Below are positions 9,117 to 17,488 of a stretch of 64,000 bases of DNA, piece by piece. Positions within the stretch are counted from its first letter, which is position 1, and each line of letters begins with the position of its first letter. The notes under the pieces were generated by a model, which was given only the letters and a program-made list of their open reading frames with translations, was not told the origin of the DNA and did no database searches. This DNA comes from Glaciecola blandensis. GTDB lineage: Bacteria > Pseudomonadota > Gammaproteobacteria > Enterobacterales > Alteromonadaceae. Location: positions 186,001 to 250,000 of the forward strand of contig NZ_JAVRIE010000005.1 of the NCBI RefSeq assembly GCF_031846165.1, given 5' to 3'. A program made the position numbers and the translations under genes.

Positions 9117-10327
9117 TAGAACACCCATTCCACGGCAACTTGGAAAAAGTTAGCTTTGTTGCCCGGGTTGCTCACGCTGTTTTCTGTAAATAGACCTCTC
9201 GCATTGTCATCACCATTAAGCTTAGCCAGCTCAGTCTTAAACGCGACATTATCACTATAATCGTATCTAAGCCCTAATGTGACGCTTTCTAAACCATCAC
9301 TGTTAAGCTGCATCAGGATTTGATCAAAACCAAAAGAAAGTGCATCTAATTCCGAATTGATCCCCACTGGGATGAGATTATCGGGTCGGTCATATTCTTC
9401 GACGCTGTTTGCATATGTTAGGTGGAGTGAATAAGGGTAAAAATTATAACCTAGGGTAATGTAGCCGTTCTTAACATCGGGAAAGGCGAGGAAATCGGAG
9501 TCGTATCGGGTTAGTTCAGTTTTCATAAAATAGTCAAAACTGTCATAACTAAGACTAAGCTGGGAAAACTCGATGCTGCCCTCTACACCAATTGAGTCGG
9601 CTGCGTCATTTAGTTCTGCTGAGCGCAAAATATCGCGAAATTCGACGATTGGCTTAAGGCCTAAATCTACTTGAGTAATATGATGGGAAGCACGAAATGT
9701 AAAACTATCGTAGTTGAGCTTCAGAATTAAACCACGACTGTTATTCAGCTTAGTCTGACTGCTTGTTTCTGCTACTGTTAATTCGCCTTCAAATTCTCCA
9801 AAGTAGCTTTCAATTGCCCCTGAAACATCCTTGCCAGAAAATTCATAACTGGCCATGATTCCATCGATGTCGAAAAACAAAAAGTCTGTGTAGACTTGAA
9901 TGGGTGGTGTTATCCAAGGGTAAGCGAATCCGACATCATTTGTCTCGCTAAAGTCGAAAAATGGCATTCGTTGTCTACCCAAGCGAACACTTAAAGAACG
10001 AGAGGCTTGATACTGTAGGTATAGCCATTGCACTTCGTTCTCTCGAATAGTCCCAGTATGCAAAATACCTTGGGTAACTAATTTGAGCTTATCGCTTAAG
10101 TGAGCATCAACACGCAGCGCCAATAAGCTTTGCTCAGTGAAACTTAAATTATTTTGATAATGTTGAAATGCTAAGTCTTTATCATCTAAGTAACCGCCCA
10201 CTATTCTGCCAAAACCTGAAAACTCGATGGTTTCTTTTGTGTCGAATATATTCTCGCGTGCGGAAGCCGTTTGCATGCATTGGCAAAAAAGAAGAATAGC
10301 GACAAGAAAAGTACGTGATATAGACAA
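9116..10327 (-). CDS. Outer-membrane beta-barrel porin-like protein
   Basis: A 403-residue protein with a signal peptide ending around residue 23 (ASARE). The rest is alternating aromatic/polar beta-strand sequence, and the C-terminus ends in VAVEWVF, a terminal aromatic typical of BAM-dependent barrels. It is probably a porin of the phosphate-selective or alginate/DcaP-like type, but the strands are too diverged for me to name a substrate. The gene is directly followed by, and overlaps, the PstS-like gene, so the two products are made together. A porin plus a small periplasmic binding protein suggests an outer-membrane uptake or sensing pair. No inner-membrane transporter is encoded next to them. 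Confidence 0.75.
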   Translation of the reverse strand: MSISRTFLVAILLFCQCMQTASARENIFDTKETIEFSGFGRIVGGYLDDKDLAFQHYQNNLSFTEQSLLALRVDAHLSDKLKLVTQGILHTGTIRENEVQWLYLQYQASRSLSVRLGRQRMPFFDFSETNDVGFAYPWITPPIQVYTDFLFFDIDGIMASYEFSGKDVSGAIESYFGEFEGELTVAETSSQTKLNNSRGLILKLNYDSFTFRASHHITQVDLGLKPIVEFRDILRSAELNDAADSIGVEGSIEFSQLSLSYDSFDYFMKTELTRYDSDFLAFPDVKNGYITLGYNFYPYSLHLTYANSVEEYDRPDNLIPVGINSELDALSFGFDQILMQLNSDGLESVTLGLRYDYSDNVAFKTELAKLNGDDNARGLFTENSVSNPGNKANFFQVAVEWVF

Positions 10328-10455
10328 AATGAAAGCGCAGCTCTGTTTAAAGTGACTCTAAGAACTTATCGGGCGTAATCCCAGTTTGTTGAGATTAAAT
10401 CTGGCGAGTGAACGAGATAATCGAGTTTTACTTATAGTTGGCAGTGACTTACGCA

Positions 10456-11082
10456 CTAAAACTTCTTCAGCTTACTTACCCACTCTTTTGCTAAGGCTGG
10501 AATTTCAGCGGCTATTAGGCGTGCATGTAAGTCTTTGTCTTTATCTCTGACTAATCTAATGATGTCTTTCACCGACTTGGTGTTCTGTAGCCGATGCACT
10601 AATTTCATTTGGTCGCCGACTTTTATTGTCCCTGTTTCCAATACTCGGAAATACCAGCCAGTAATCCCTTTCTGAGCGACGAAGACATCAACGTTTTTGG
10701 TTTTATATCGTTGATTGATCTTAACGCAAGGGGCGCGAGGCGAGTTAACTTGTATTACCACATCACCAATTTCATAAGTATCGCCAATATAGACGTTTTC
10801 ATCGTTCATATCGGGCGCAGAGATATTTTCGCCTATACTGCCTGGCGTGAGTTTATCTGCAATTTCTGGAAATCGTTTTTGTAAGACGGCGTAGCTTTCT
10901 AATGAATACTGATGAAGTGCCATTTCTGGACCTCCATGGAGCTTTTTATTGCCTTGCTCATCTTCAAGTGCACCATCCAACTCAATTGTAAGTTGATCAT
11001 GGGGTGTTTTAATAATGCTACTGGGCTTTTGTCTAGGACCAAAGGCTTGCGGCTTTCCAGCATACAGTGCTTGAATAATCAT
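10456..11082 (-). CDS. yiiM: MOSC-domain protein, YiiM family
   Basis: A 208-residue protein with a MOSC domain over about residues 25-160. The family's conserved Cys (Cys119 in RAPCVKINQRY) and the HGGPEMALHQYS stretch are present. The C-terminal ~45 residues are helical, as in E. coli YiiM (about 224 residues). MOSC proteins bind molybdenum cofactor or transfer sulfur. YiiM is linked to detoxification of N-hydroxylated base analogues such as 6-N-hydroxylaminopurine. The gene stands alone on the minus strand, 244 bp from the divergent sigma-factor gene. The family call is firm, and the physiological substrate is not known from the sequence. Confidence 0.88.
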   Translation of the reverse strand: MIIQALYAGKPQAFGPRQKPSSIIKTPHDQLTIELDGALEDEQGNKKLHGGPEMALHQYSLESYAVLQKRFPEIADKLTPGSIGENISAPDMNDENVYIGDTYEIGDVVIQVNSPRAPCVKINQRYKTKNVDVFVAQKGITGWYFRVLETGTIKVGDQMKLVHRLQNTKSVKDIIRLVRDKDKDLHARLIAAEIPALAKEWVSKLKKF

Positions 11083-11326
11083 ATATTCTCAAATGGTTAA
11101 ATGGATATAAAGCTGCTGGACTCTTATGCAGAGACAACACTCAACAGTGATACCGGTGGCATATATTTAGCCAGAGTTCAGCACAAGTAGTATAGTCCTA
11201 AAGTACGCTTTCTTATTGTCTCAAGTCAACTGACTCTGAGAGTTTTTAAATTATTTAAACCTTTTTGAGTAGCCTTGCGACTTACTCTTTGAAGCCGAAA
11301 TATAAACCGAGAATGATACGCATATT

Positions 11327-11905
11327 ATGCCAGCTGATTTAACACTGATAAAAAAACAAGTGTCACGATCTTCAGAACAACAAGTTGAAGAAACGCAGCT
11401 TATTGCAGCGGCTAAGCAGCAGGATGTGAAAGCATTTAAAGCACTTTATGATCAATACCTCAATATGGTTTATGGCTTATGTTTACGATTGTGCGCAGAT
11501 AAATCCCTAGCAGAGGATGCGACGCAAGAGGTATTTATTCAGCTGTGGCGCAAAATAGATAATTTTGATGGAAACAGCCAGTTCAGCACTTGGCTGCATA
11601 GTGTGACCTCCAATGTCACTATTTCCTATATTAGAAAGCAGCGTGGCTGGTGGCAAAAAATGATCAATATTGAACAGTCTAGTGCGTTTGAGGAAGTCAC
11701 CTATGGCTGCCTCGAAGATGTTCAATTGGAAAAGTACATATATAAATTACCAGAGCGAGCCAGATGGGTTTTTGTGCTGCATGCTCTTGAAGGTTATCGT
11801 CATGAAGAGATCGCAAAAACTTTAGGTATGGCAGTGGGGTCAAGCAAAGCCCAGTTTCATCGAGCAAAAAATTTACTACAAGGGTGGATAAGTGATGAGC
11901 AGTAA
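11327..11905 (+). CDS. ECF-type RNA polymerase sigma factor
   Basis: A 192-residue sigma-70 family protein with only regions 2 and 4, so it belongs to the extracytoplasmic-function group. Region 2 (about 38-105) includes the LAEDATQEVFIQLWRK core-binding/-10 motif and the STWLHSVTSN stretch. Region 4 (about 130-185) includes the helix-turn-helix GYRHEEIAKTLGMAVGSSKAQFHRAK. It overlaps the next gene by 11 bp, the usual arrangement of a sigma factor with its anti-sigma factor. The regulon probably includes the operon itself, and the downstream secreted DUF4097-like protein suggests an envelope signal. I did not find a convincing duplicate of a -35/-10 element to prove autoregulation. Confidence 0.92.
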   Translation: MPADLTLIKKQVSRSSEQQVEETQLIAAAKQQDVKAFKALYDQYLNMVYGLCLRLCADKSLAEDATQEVFIQLWRKIDNFDGNSQFSTWLHSVTSNVTISYIRKQRGWWQKMINIEQSSAFEEVTYGCLEDVQLEKYIYKLPERARWVFVLHALEGYRHEEIAKTLGMAVGSSKAQFHRAKNLLQGWISDEQ

Positions 11906-12413
11906 TTCACAACAAAAACTGGATCAAATGGTAAAGAAAGGAACTTGTGAACTTGCGCCCGAGCGAGAGCTATGGACTGGTATTGAGCAGGCCATAAACC
12001 AAGCCAACAATCATGAAAACAGCGATACGGGAAACAATATCGAGAAAGTGGGGAAAGCAGCTTGGCGAGCACCTACTTTTGCCATTGCTGCAAGTGTTTT
12101 TGTGGCGATAACAGTCGGCTTATTTGCTTATGAAACAGGAAAGTCAGTGCAAGGTGATGCCTTAATTGCGGCGATTAGCGAGCAACACCAAAACCAAAAA
12201 CAATCTTTACTTATTCGTTTTAAGGATAGGCCTGCAGCAACTAATAATTGGCAACAGCAGTTGGATGAATTAGATGAAGCAGCGGCCGCAATTAAGAAAG
12301 CGCTTGAAGAAGAGCCTAATAACCCCGCACTGTTAAAAATGTTAAAAAATGTATACGAACAACAAATGGCCATTATTGAACGCGTACATGCACCTACTTG
12401 GAATCAAGCGTAA
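11895..12413 (+). CDS. Putative membrane anti-sigma factor
   Basis: A 172-residue protein with an N-terminal cytoplasmic segment of about 57 residues, one transmembrane helix (about 58-78, FAIAASVFVAITVGLFAY) and a helical C-terminal domain. Topology, size and overlap with the ECF sigma gene fit an anti-sigma factor. I do not see the HxxxCxxC zinc-binding pattern of ZAS-type anti-sigma factors; the only N-terminal Cys is in KGTCEL. The extracytoplasmic part is Glu/Ala-rich and ends in an LLKMLKNVYEQQ helix that could pair with a sensor. The start is ATG 11895; a GTG three bases earlier is also possible. Function is assigned from context and topology. Confidence 0.68.
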   Translation: MSSNSQQKLDQMVKKGTCELAPERELWTGIEQAINQANNHENSDTGNNIEKVGKAAWRAPTFAIAASVFVAITVGLFAYETGKSVQGDALIAAISEQHQNQKQSLLIRFKDRPAATNNWQQQLDELDEAAAAIKKALEEEPNNPALLKMLKNVYEQQMAIIERVHAPTWNQA

Positions 12414-12466
12414 ACGTAGAATTTCAACATATTAATCTCTCTGAGTAAGAGTTAGGAGTCATACAA

Positions 12467-13462
12467 ATGAACGTAAGAATACAAAGACTAGCACCGTACT
12501 TTTGTGCGTTAACGCTTCTCGTTTTAAGCAGTGTTTCGGCACAAGCAAAACAATCTGTAGATGAAAAAATGGCAGCTGACCCGAACGGTAGCGTCGAAAT
12601 TGAGCATCAGAATGGAAGGGCGAAAGTCATTGGTTGGGATAAAAGTGAGGTCTCAGTTGTTGGTGAACTAGGTGACAATACCGAAGAGTTCCAGTTTGAA
12701 AGAAATGGCTCTTCTATTGTGATTCATGTGAAAACGAAAAAGAATAGAGGCTGGGGAAACTGGGGTAGCAACGATGGCGATAATGGAGACTATTTAACGA
12801 TACATGTGCCTAAAAATAGTAAAGTGGAATATACCTCGGTGAATGCAGATGTGGATGCAAATAATATCCATGGTGGATTATCGGTAACCGTTGTCAATGG
12901 CAATATGGATATAGAAGACCTCAGTGGACGTATTCGTTTGCAGTCGGTCAATGGTGACATTGATGCCGATAAATTAAATGGTGACCTTGCTATTGAGACC
13001 GTTAATGGTGATATCGATGGTAAGCAAATGAACACCCAAGGCAGTGAGAGTGAACTGAAGGTAAGCACCGTTAATGGCGACATAGAGATGGAAAGTAACA
13101 GCACAGAAGTTGAAGCTGAAACCGTCAATGGCAGCATCGAACTTAACCTACAAGAAGTAGAAGAATTAGAGCTAAACACGGTGAATGGCTCTATTGATGT
13201 TCAAATGCATCTTCTAGCGGATGGGAGCGTTGACGCAAGTTCAGTAGGGGGCACTATTGAGTTGATATTTCAAAAAGGGGTTGGGGCTCGTTTCGACATA
13301 GAAGCGCACGCCGGTGGTTCGATTAAAAATAAGATTACAGATGATAAGCAAAAGCGCGCTGAACATGGGCCAAGACGTTGGTTAGAATTTAGTACCGCCA
13401 ACCCAACAGCGTCAGTTGAAGTATCCACCGTACATGGCAACATTCGCCTTAACACGAAATAG
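12467..13462 (+). CDS. Secreted DUF4097-like beta-repeat protein
   Basis: A 331-residue protein with a signal peptide (cleavage near SAQAKQ, about residue 27). From about residue 115 to 260 it shows a right-handed beta-helix-like ladder. A T/SVNG-D/S-I motif recurs about every 19-22 residues (TVVNGNMD, SVNGDID, TVNGDID, TVNGDIE, TVNGSIE, TVNGSID). This is the pattern of DUF4097 family proteins, which are common next to ECF sigma / anti-sigma pairs. It starts 53 bp after the putative anti-sigma gene and is probably in the same operon. It is likely periplasmic or surface-exposed. The family's molecular role is unknown. Confidence 0.82.
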   Translation: MNVRIQRLAPYFCALTLLVLSSVSAQAKQSVDEKMAADPNGSVEIEHQNGRAKVIGWDKSEVSVVGELGDNTEEFQFERNGSSIVIHVKTKKNRGWGNWGSNDGDNGDYLTIHVPKNSKVEYTSVNADVDANNIHGGLSVTVVNGNMDIEDLSGRIRLQSVNGDIDADKLNGDLAIETVNGDIDGKQMNTQGSESELKVSTVNGDIEMESNSTEVEAETVNGSIELNLQEVEELELNTVNGSIDVQMHLLADGSVDASSVGGTIELIFQKGVGARFDIEAHAGGSIKNKITDDKQKRAEHGPRRWLEFSTANPTASVEVSTVHGNIRLNTK

Positions 13463-13469
13463 CTATGGG

Positions 13470-13690
13470 GAACGGGATTCCTGCCTTCGCAGGAATGACG
13501 GTGGTTTATAGTCATCCCCGCGAATGCGGGGACTGGATTCCTGCCTTCGCAGGAATGACGGTGGTTTATAGTCATCCCCGCGAATGCGGGGACTGGATTC
13601 CTGCCCCTGCAGGAATGACGATGGTTTATAGTCATCCCCGCGAATGCGGGGACTGGATTCCTGCCCCTGCAGGAATGACGATGGTTTATG
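13470..13690. repeat. 60-bp tandem array of paired palindromes (REP-like)
   Basis: One half unit and three complete 60-bp units lie head to tail. Each unit contains two stem-loops: CCCCGC-GAAT-GCGGGG, and ATTCCTGC-(4 nt)-GCAGGAAT. The outer GTCAT...ATGAC ends also pair, so a whole unit can fold on itself. The unit boundary is GTGGTTTATA or ATGGTTTATA. The last two units have CCCCTGC where the first have CCTTCGC. Palindromes of this kind are widespread extragenic repeats in proteobacteria. The array immediately follows the stop of the DUF4097-like gene, where it could act as a terminator or 3'-end stabiliser. GC content is much higher than in the flanks. Confidence 0.92.
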
Positions 13691-13734
13691 TGCTACTCTA
13701 GCGTTTCAAGTCACTTCTGTTGGTAAGCTTTTAT

Positions 13735-14004
13735 ATGTATAAACACTACTTTTTGGCCGCGTTGGCGCTCTCGTTACTCTCAAATACGGGTCATGCCACG
13801 GCAAAACAGTCCTCCGAAGTGGACTCGTTTTGTAAGTCAATTATAGATACTGAAATAAGGAGAGGAGCAAAAGCTTTCACGGAGAGTATGGTGCAGCGAA
13901 TGACCAAGCGCGTGATGAAAAAGCATAAGGTGACAACAACTGAACAAGCCAAGCGCTGCATTATCATGCAGCTCATTGAACACAAAGTACCGTTTGAAGA
14001 CTAG
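13735..14004 (+). CDS. Small secreted protein of unknown function
   Basis: An 89-residue predicted protein with a clear signal peptide (MYKHYFLAALALSLLSNTGHATA, cleavage near residue 22) and a short basic, helical mature part. The mature part has two cysteines (in DSFCKS and AKRCII) that could form a disulfide. I do not recognise a family. I prefer the ATG at 13735 to an upstream TTG because it starts the signal peptide directly; the ribosome-binding site is weak. It is flanked by the palindromic array and by a lipase-like gene 122 bp downstream, with no obvious operon partner. Confidence 0.55.
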   Translation: MYKHYFLAALALSLLSNTGHATAKQSSEVDSFCKSIIDTEIRRGAKAFTESMVQRMTKRVMKKHKVTTTEQAKRCIIMQLIEHKVPFED

Positions 14005-14126
14005 AGATTTTGCTGGTTGATTTGAAAAGTTAAGCGAAAGATTACGCCGCGGACATTCCTTTAGGCCAAAATGTCGTTATACTAAAACTACTTTTTCGAT
14101 AGATCTTAAAACAAGCCCGACAGCCC

Positions 14127-14762
14127 ATGACTGAAGAACTCGTCAAAGCCGAAATATCCAATATTATATACTTTGTTGGTGGTGGCGCAGATAAAACACG
14201 TGAACGATTTGGTGTTGTGCGCTGGGGTCCCACCAATTTGATGGGCTTTGCACAAGTTGCATTCAACATGAAAAAAGGTCCTTACTCGGAAACGGCCTAT
14301 TTCGGTTATCTTGATAAAAAGAAAATCATCCAAGATATCGTAAAGCGTAAACTCGCTAACCCCAAAATTCGGATTAACCTGATTGGGCATAGTAGAGGCG
14401 GAGCTGTGGCCAAAGATATTGCGATGAAAGAACTCAGAAAGCTGAATATCAAAGCCAATATTGTTATTTCCCTCGATCCTGTGAAAGCAAAACGGCGACA
14501 CCCATTTCGTGTACCTTCTAAGAAAGGGGTAAAAAACGTGAAAACATATGTTTGTATATTTGCGAATCCGAGCCGTCGCGACCCTACCGATTTTATTGCA
14601 AAAGTTGGCGGGCAATATGGTTTTCGTTTGCAAACACAAAGTCACTATTTTGTTGAGGCCGATCTAAATCACGGGCAGCCTATACCTATGATGCAGTTTC
14701 CTTTGAACGATAAAGGGAAAACTGTTTTCGATATTTTACTTAAAGAATCCAATAAAAAATGA
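14127..14762 (+). CDS. Alpha/beta-hydrolase, lipase-like (GHSRGG nucleophile elbow)
   Basis: A 211-residue cytosolic-looking protein with no signal peptide. The sequence LIGHSRGGAVAKDIA around Ser89 is a classic alpha/beta-hydrolase nucleophile elbow. Asp117 (SLDPVKAK) is placed as a catalytic acid would be, and His173 or His182 could complete a triad. It is short for the fold and resembles the core of class-3 lipases or phospholipase-like toxins, but I see no secretion signal or immunity gene. Its stop overlaps the ATG of chrA (ATGA), so translation is coupled to a chromate-transporter family gene. The substrate is unknown. Confidence 0.65.
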   Translation: MTEELVKAEISNIIYFVGGGADKTRERFGVVRWGPTNLMGFAQVAFNMKKGPYSETAYFGYLDKKKIIQDIVKRKLANPKIRINLIGHSRGGAVAKDIAMKELRKLNIKANIVISLDPVKAKRRHPFRVPSKKGVKNVKTYVCIFANPSRRDPTDFIAKVGGQYGFRLQTQSHYFVEADLNHGQPIPMMQFPLNDKGKTVFDILLKESNKK

Positions 14763-15976
14763 CCGGCTTAGTAAGATCACAGAAAGCTGATCTGCGAACC
14801 ATATTCGTTTCTTTCCTAACTCTTGGCTGTGTTGCGTTTGGCGGGCCGGTGGCTCATCTAGCCTTCTTTCAACAAGAGTTTGTTGAAAAAAGAGCTTGGT
14901 TTAGCAAAGATGAATACGCTGAAATCGTTGCTTTATGCCAGTTCTTGCCCGGGCCGGCAAGCAGTCAAGTGGGTATATCAATTGGCCTGTTGAAAGGCGG
15001 ATATTCTGGAGCCGTGCTTGCCTGGTTTGCTTTTACTTTGCCTTCAGCGCTTCTACTATTTGGTGTTGCAATGGCGCTAGTTTATGGGTCTGAACAAATA
15101 CCTAAACTAGTACTATTGAGCTTAAAAGCCGTAACGGTCGCAGTTGTTGCAAATGCGGTGTGGGGAATGGCTAGCAGCATTTGTCATGACGCTGGGCGAA
15201 AAACCGTTGCGGTAATTGCTGCGTGTGCAGTGTTGTGGTTTGAATACACTGCAACGCCTATTATATTGATAGTCTTAAGTGGTGTGTTCGGCGCGATAGT
15301 TTACAAGAGGGAATGCGTGCCAAAGACCACGATGGTCCAGTTTGGCGCATCGAGAAAAACAGGTTTTATTTTCTTATTGACCTTCTTCTTACTTTTACTG
15401 CTTTTACCTACATTAGCGACTATGTTTTCCCATACAGAACTGACGCTATTTTCTTCCTTTTTTCAAGTGGGTAGTTTGGTGTTTGGCGGAGGGCATGTTG
15501 TTTTGCCTATGCTTGAGGCGGAGGTCCTTGATAAAGCTTGGATGAGTCGCGAAACTTTTCTCGTTGGTTATGGAGCAACACAAGCAGTTCCCGGACCATT
15601 GTTCACGTTTGCTACCTTTATCGGTGCAGTTTCACCGCTTGGTATTTCGGCCTTGACTGGTGCATTGATAGCAACGATTGGCATATTCCTGCCTTCTTTT
15701 TTGTTGGTATTTGGGGTGATGCCCCTATGGCAAAGCACGCGAACGAAATCAGTTTTTCGTGGCGCATTGGCCGCAATCAACGCCAGCGTAGTCGGTTTGT
15801 TGCTTGCGGCTTTATATCGGCCAGTATTTACTGCAGGTGTGCAAGATGCCGATAATCCGGTCCTGCAACTCATCATTGTTCTGGTTGCATGGCTAGCGCT
15901 AGCCGTTTGGAAGCTCCCACCTTGGCTAGTTGTTTTGTCAGCCGTAGGTTTTGCTTATGTCTTCAGCTTTATCTAA
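14759..15976 (+). CDS. chrA: ChrA-family chromate/anion transporter
   Basis: A 405-residue polytopic membrane protein made of two homologous halves, the long-chain ChrA form. Each half carries a family signature: FGGPVAHLAFF near residue 28 and GGGHVVLPMLE near residue 243. A QFLPGPASSQ stretch in the first half is mirrored by TQAVPGPLFTF in the second. ChrA proteins export chromate with proton antiport, but many relatives have unproved substrates. It is coupled to the preceding hydrolase gene by a 4-bp overlap. No ChrB-type regulator is nearby, so chromate resistance is not supported by context. Confidence 0.88.
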   Translation: MTGLVRSQKADLRTIFVSFLTLGCVAFGGPVAHLAFFQQEFVEKRAWFSKDEYAEIVALCQFLPGPASSQVGISIGLLKGGYSGAVLAWFAFTLPSALLLFGVAMALVYGSEQIPKLVLLSLKAVTVAVVANAVWGMASSICHDAGRKTVAVIAACAVLWFEYTATPIILIVLSGVFGAIVYKRECVPKTTMVQFGASRKTGFIFLLTFFLLLLLLPTLATMFSHTELTLFSSFFQVGSLVFGGGHVVLPMLEAEVLDKAWMSRETFLVGYGATQAVPGPLFTFATFIGAVSPLGISALTGALIATIGIFLPSFLLVFGVMPLWQSTRTKSVFRGALAAINASVVGLLLAALYRPVFTAGVQDADNPVLQLIIVLVAWLALAVWKLPPWLVVLSAVGFAYVFSFI

Positions 15977-16099
15977 GTATGTGTCGTTATCGAAAAATAG
16001 AACGGTGATAAATTAGTTTCTTTTGGCGCAGACAATTCATATTTTTTCACGCATAATAGCAGGCCGAAATTTTTAAGCCATTGTGTAAAAGTAACCAGT

Positions 16100-17488
16100 T
16101 TGAAATTCCAAGAAGACAAAAAAAAGAGCGACGTCGAACAGCTGAAAATACCGCCTCATTCTATTGAAGCGGAACAATCAGTGCTGGGTAGTATGATGAT
16201 TGCGCCTGATTCTTGGGATAAAGTTGCTGAAATAGTGGTTGAGGACGATTTTTACAATCGCTCACATCGTATTATCTTCAATGCGATCATTAAGCTACTG
16301 AATAACAACCAATCGGTAGATACCGTTACTGTGAAGGACACCTTGTCACAGAATGGTATGTTGGATGAAGCCGGTGGATTTGCTTATCTCATTGAACTCG
16401 CCAAAAACACGCCAAGTGCTGCAAACGTGAGTGCATATGCCAACGTGATAAGAGAGCGAGCTGTTGTTCGCGAGCTAATCGGGGTTGCACATGATATTGC
16501 AGACGTGGGATATAATCCTGAAGGTCGAGATAGCGCAGATATTCTAGATTTAGCCGAAACAAAAGTGTTTGAAATTGCTGAGAAACGCACTGGTGAAAAC
16601 GAAGGTCCAAAAGATGTTACAGCGGTATTAACCAAAACGGTTAACCGTTTGGACGAGCTAGTGAAGCAAGGACAAGAGATAACCGGAGTTTCAACTGGCT
16701 ATTCCGACCTAGATCAGAAAACCAGTGGTTTGCAACGTTCAGACCTCATTATAGTGGCTGCTCGACCTTCAATGGGTAAAACGACTTTTGCAATGAACCT
16801 ATGTGAAAACGCAATGATGTTGCAAGATAAGCCTGTGTTGGTCTTCAGTTTGGAAATGCCTGCTGAACAAATCATGATGAGGATGCTGGCTTCACTTTCA
16901 CGCGTGAACCAGACACATATTCGTACTGCTCAGTTAGATGACGAAGAGTGGGCTCGAATGTCCGGAACAATCAAAACGCTGAAAGAAAAAGATAACCTAT
17001 ATATCGATGATTCCTCTGGTCTGACACCAATGGAGTTGAGAACAAGAGCGAGAAAAATAGCCCGTGATAAAGGTGGGATTTCACTCATAATGGTGGATTA
17101 TCTTCAGTTGATGCGTGTGCCTTCACTTAGCGATAACCGAACACTTGAGATTGCTGAAATATCACGCTCATTGAAAGCCCTTGCTAAAGAACTTGAGGTT
17201 CCAGTCGTTGCGCTATCGCAGCTTAACCGTGGTTTGGAGCAACGAGCTGACAAACGACCAATTAACTCGGATTTGCGTGAATCTGGTTCTATTGAGCAAG
17301 ATGCCGATTTGATCATGTTTATTTATAGGGACGAAGTGTATAACGAAGCATCTGAATTAAAAGGTATCGCTGAAATCATCATCGGGAAACAGAGAAACGG
17401 TCCTATCGGTACCAGCCGGTTAACGTTCCAAGGTCAGTTTTCTCGTTTTGACAATTATGCTGGTCCAGCATTTGATGACGAATATTAG
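16100..17488 (+). CDS. dnaB: Replicative DNA helicase DnaB
   Basis: A 462-residue hexameric 5'-3' helicase that drives the replication fork. The N-terminal primase-interaction domain (IPPHSIEAEQSVLG from about residue 17) is followed by the RecA-like motor. The Walker A is ARPSMGKTT at 221-229, the Walker B is IMVDYLQLM near 330, and the QLNRGLEQRADKRP and DLRESGSIEQDAD stretches follow. The length matches E. coli DnaB (471). No ATG lies at the N-terminus; the start appears to be a TTG at 16100 with only weak Shine-Dalgarno support. It stands alone here, not beside rplI or alr as in many relatives. Confidence 0.96.
   Translation: MKFQEDKKKSDVEQLKIPPHSIEAEQSVLGSMMIAPDSWDKVAEIVVEDDFYNRSHRIIFNAIIKLLNNNQSVDTVTVKDTLSQNGMLDEAGGFAYLIELAKNTPSAANVSAYANVIRERAVVRELIGVAHDIADVGYNPEGRDSADILDLAETKVFEIAEKRTGENEGPKDVTAVLTKTVNRLDELVKQGQEITGVSTGYSDLDQKTSGLQRSDLIIVAARPSMGKTTFAMNLCENAMMLQDKPVLVFSLEMPAEQIMMRMLASLSRVNQTHIRTAQLDDEEWARMSGTIKTLKEKDNLYIDDSSGLTPMELRTRARKIARDKGGISLIMVDYLQLMRVPSLSDNRTLEIAEISRSLKALAKELEVPVVALSQLNRGLEQRADKRPINSDLRESGSIEQDADLIMFIYRDEVYNEASELKGIAEIIIGKQRNGPIGTSRLTFQGQFSRFDNYAGPAFDDEY

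Noticed and set aside
13470..13690. Possible CRISPR array
   Set aside because: The 60-bp unit repeats wholly, including the would-be spacer, each unit holds two palindromes, and no cas gene is present.
13270..13701. Open frames through the 60-bp palindrome array on both strands
   Set aside because: Periodic translation (GMTVVYSHPRECGDW-type units) is a by-product of the repeat; the palindromes indicate a structural element rather than protein coding.
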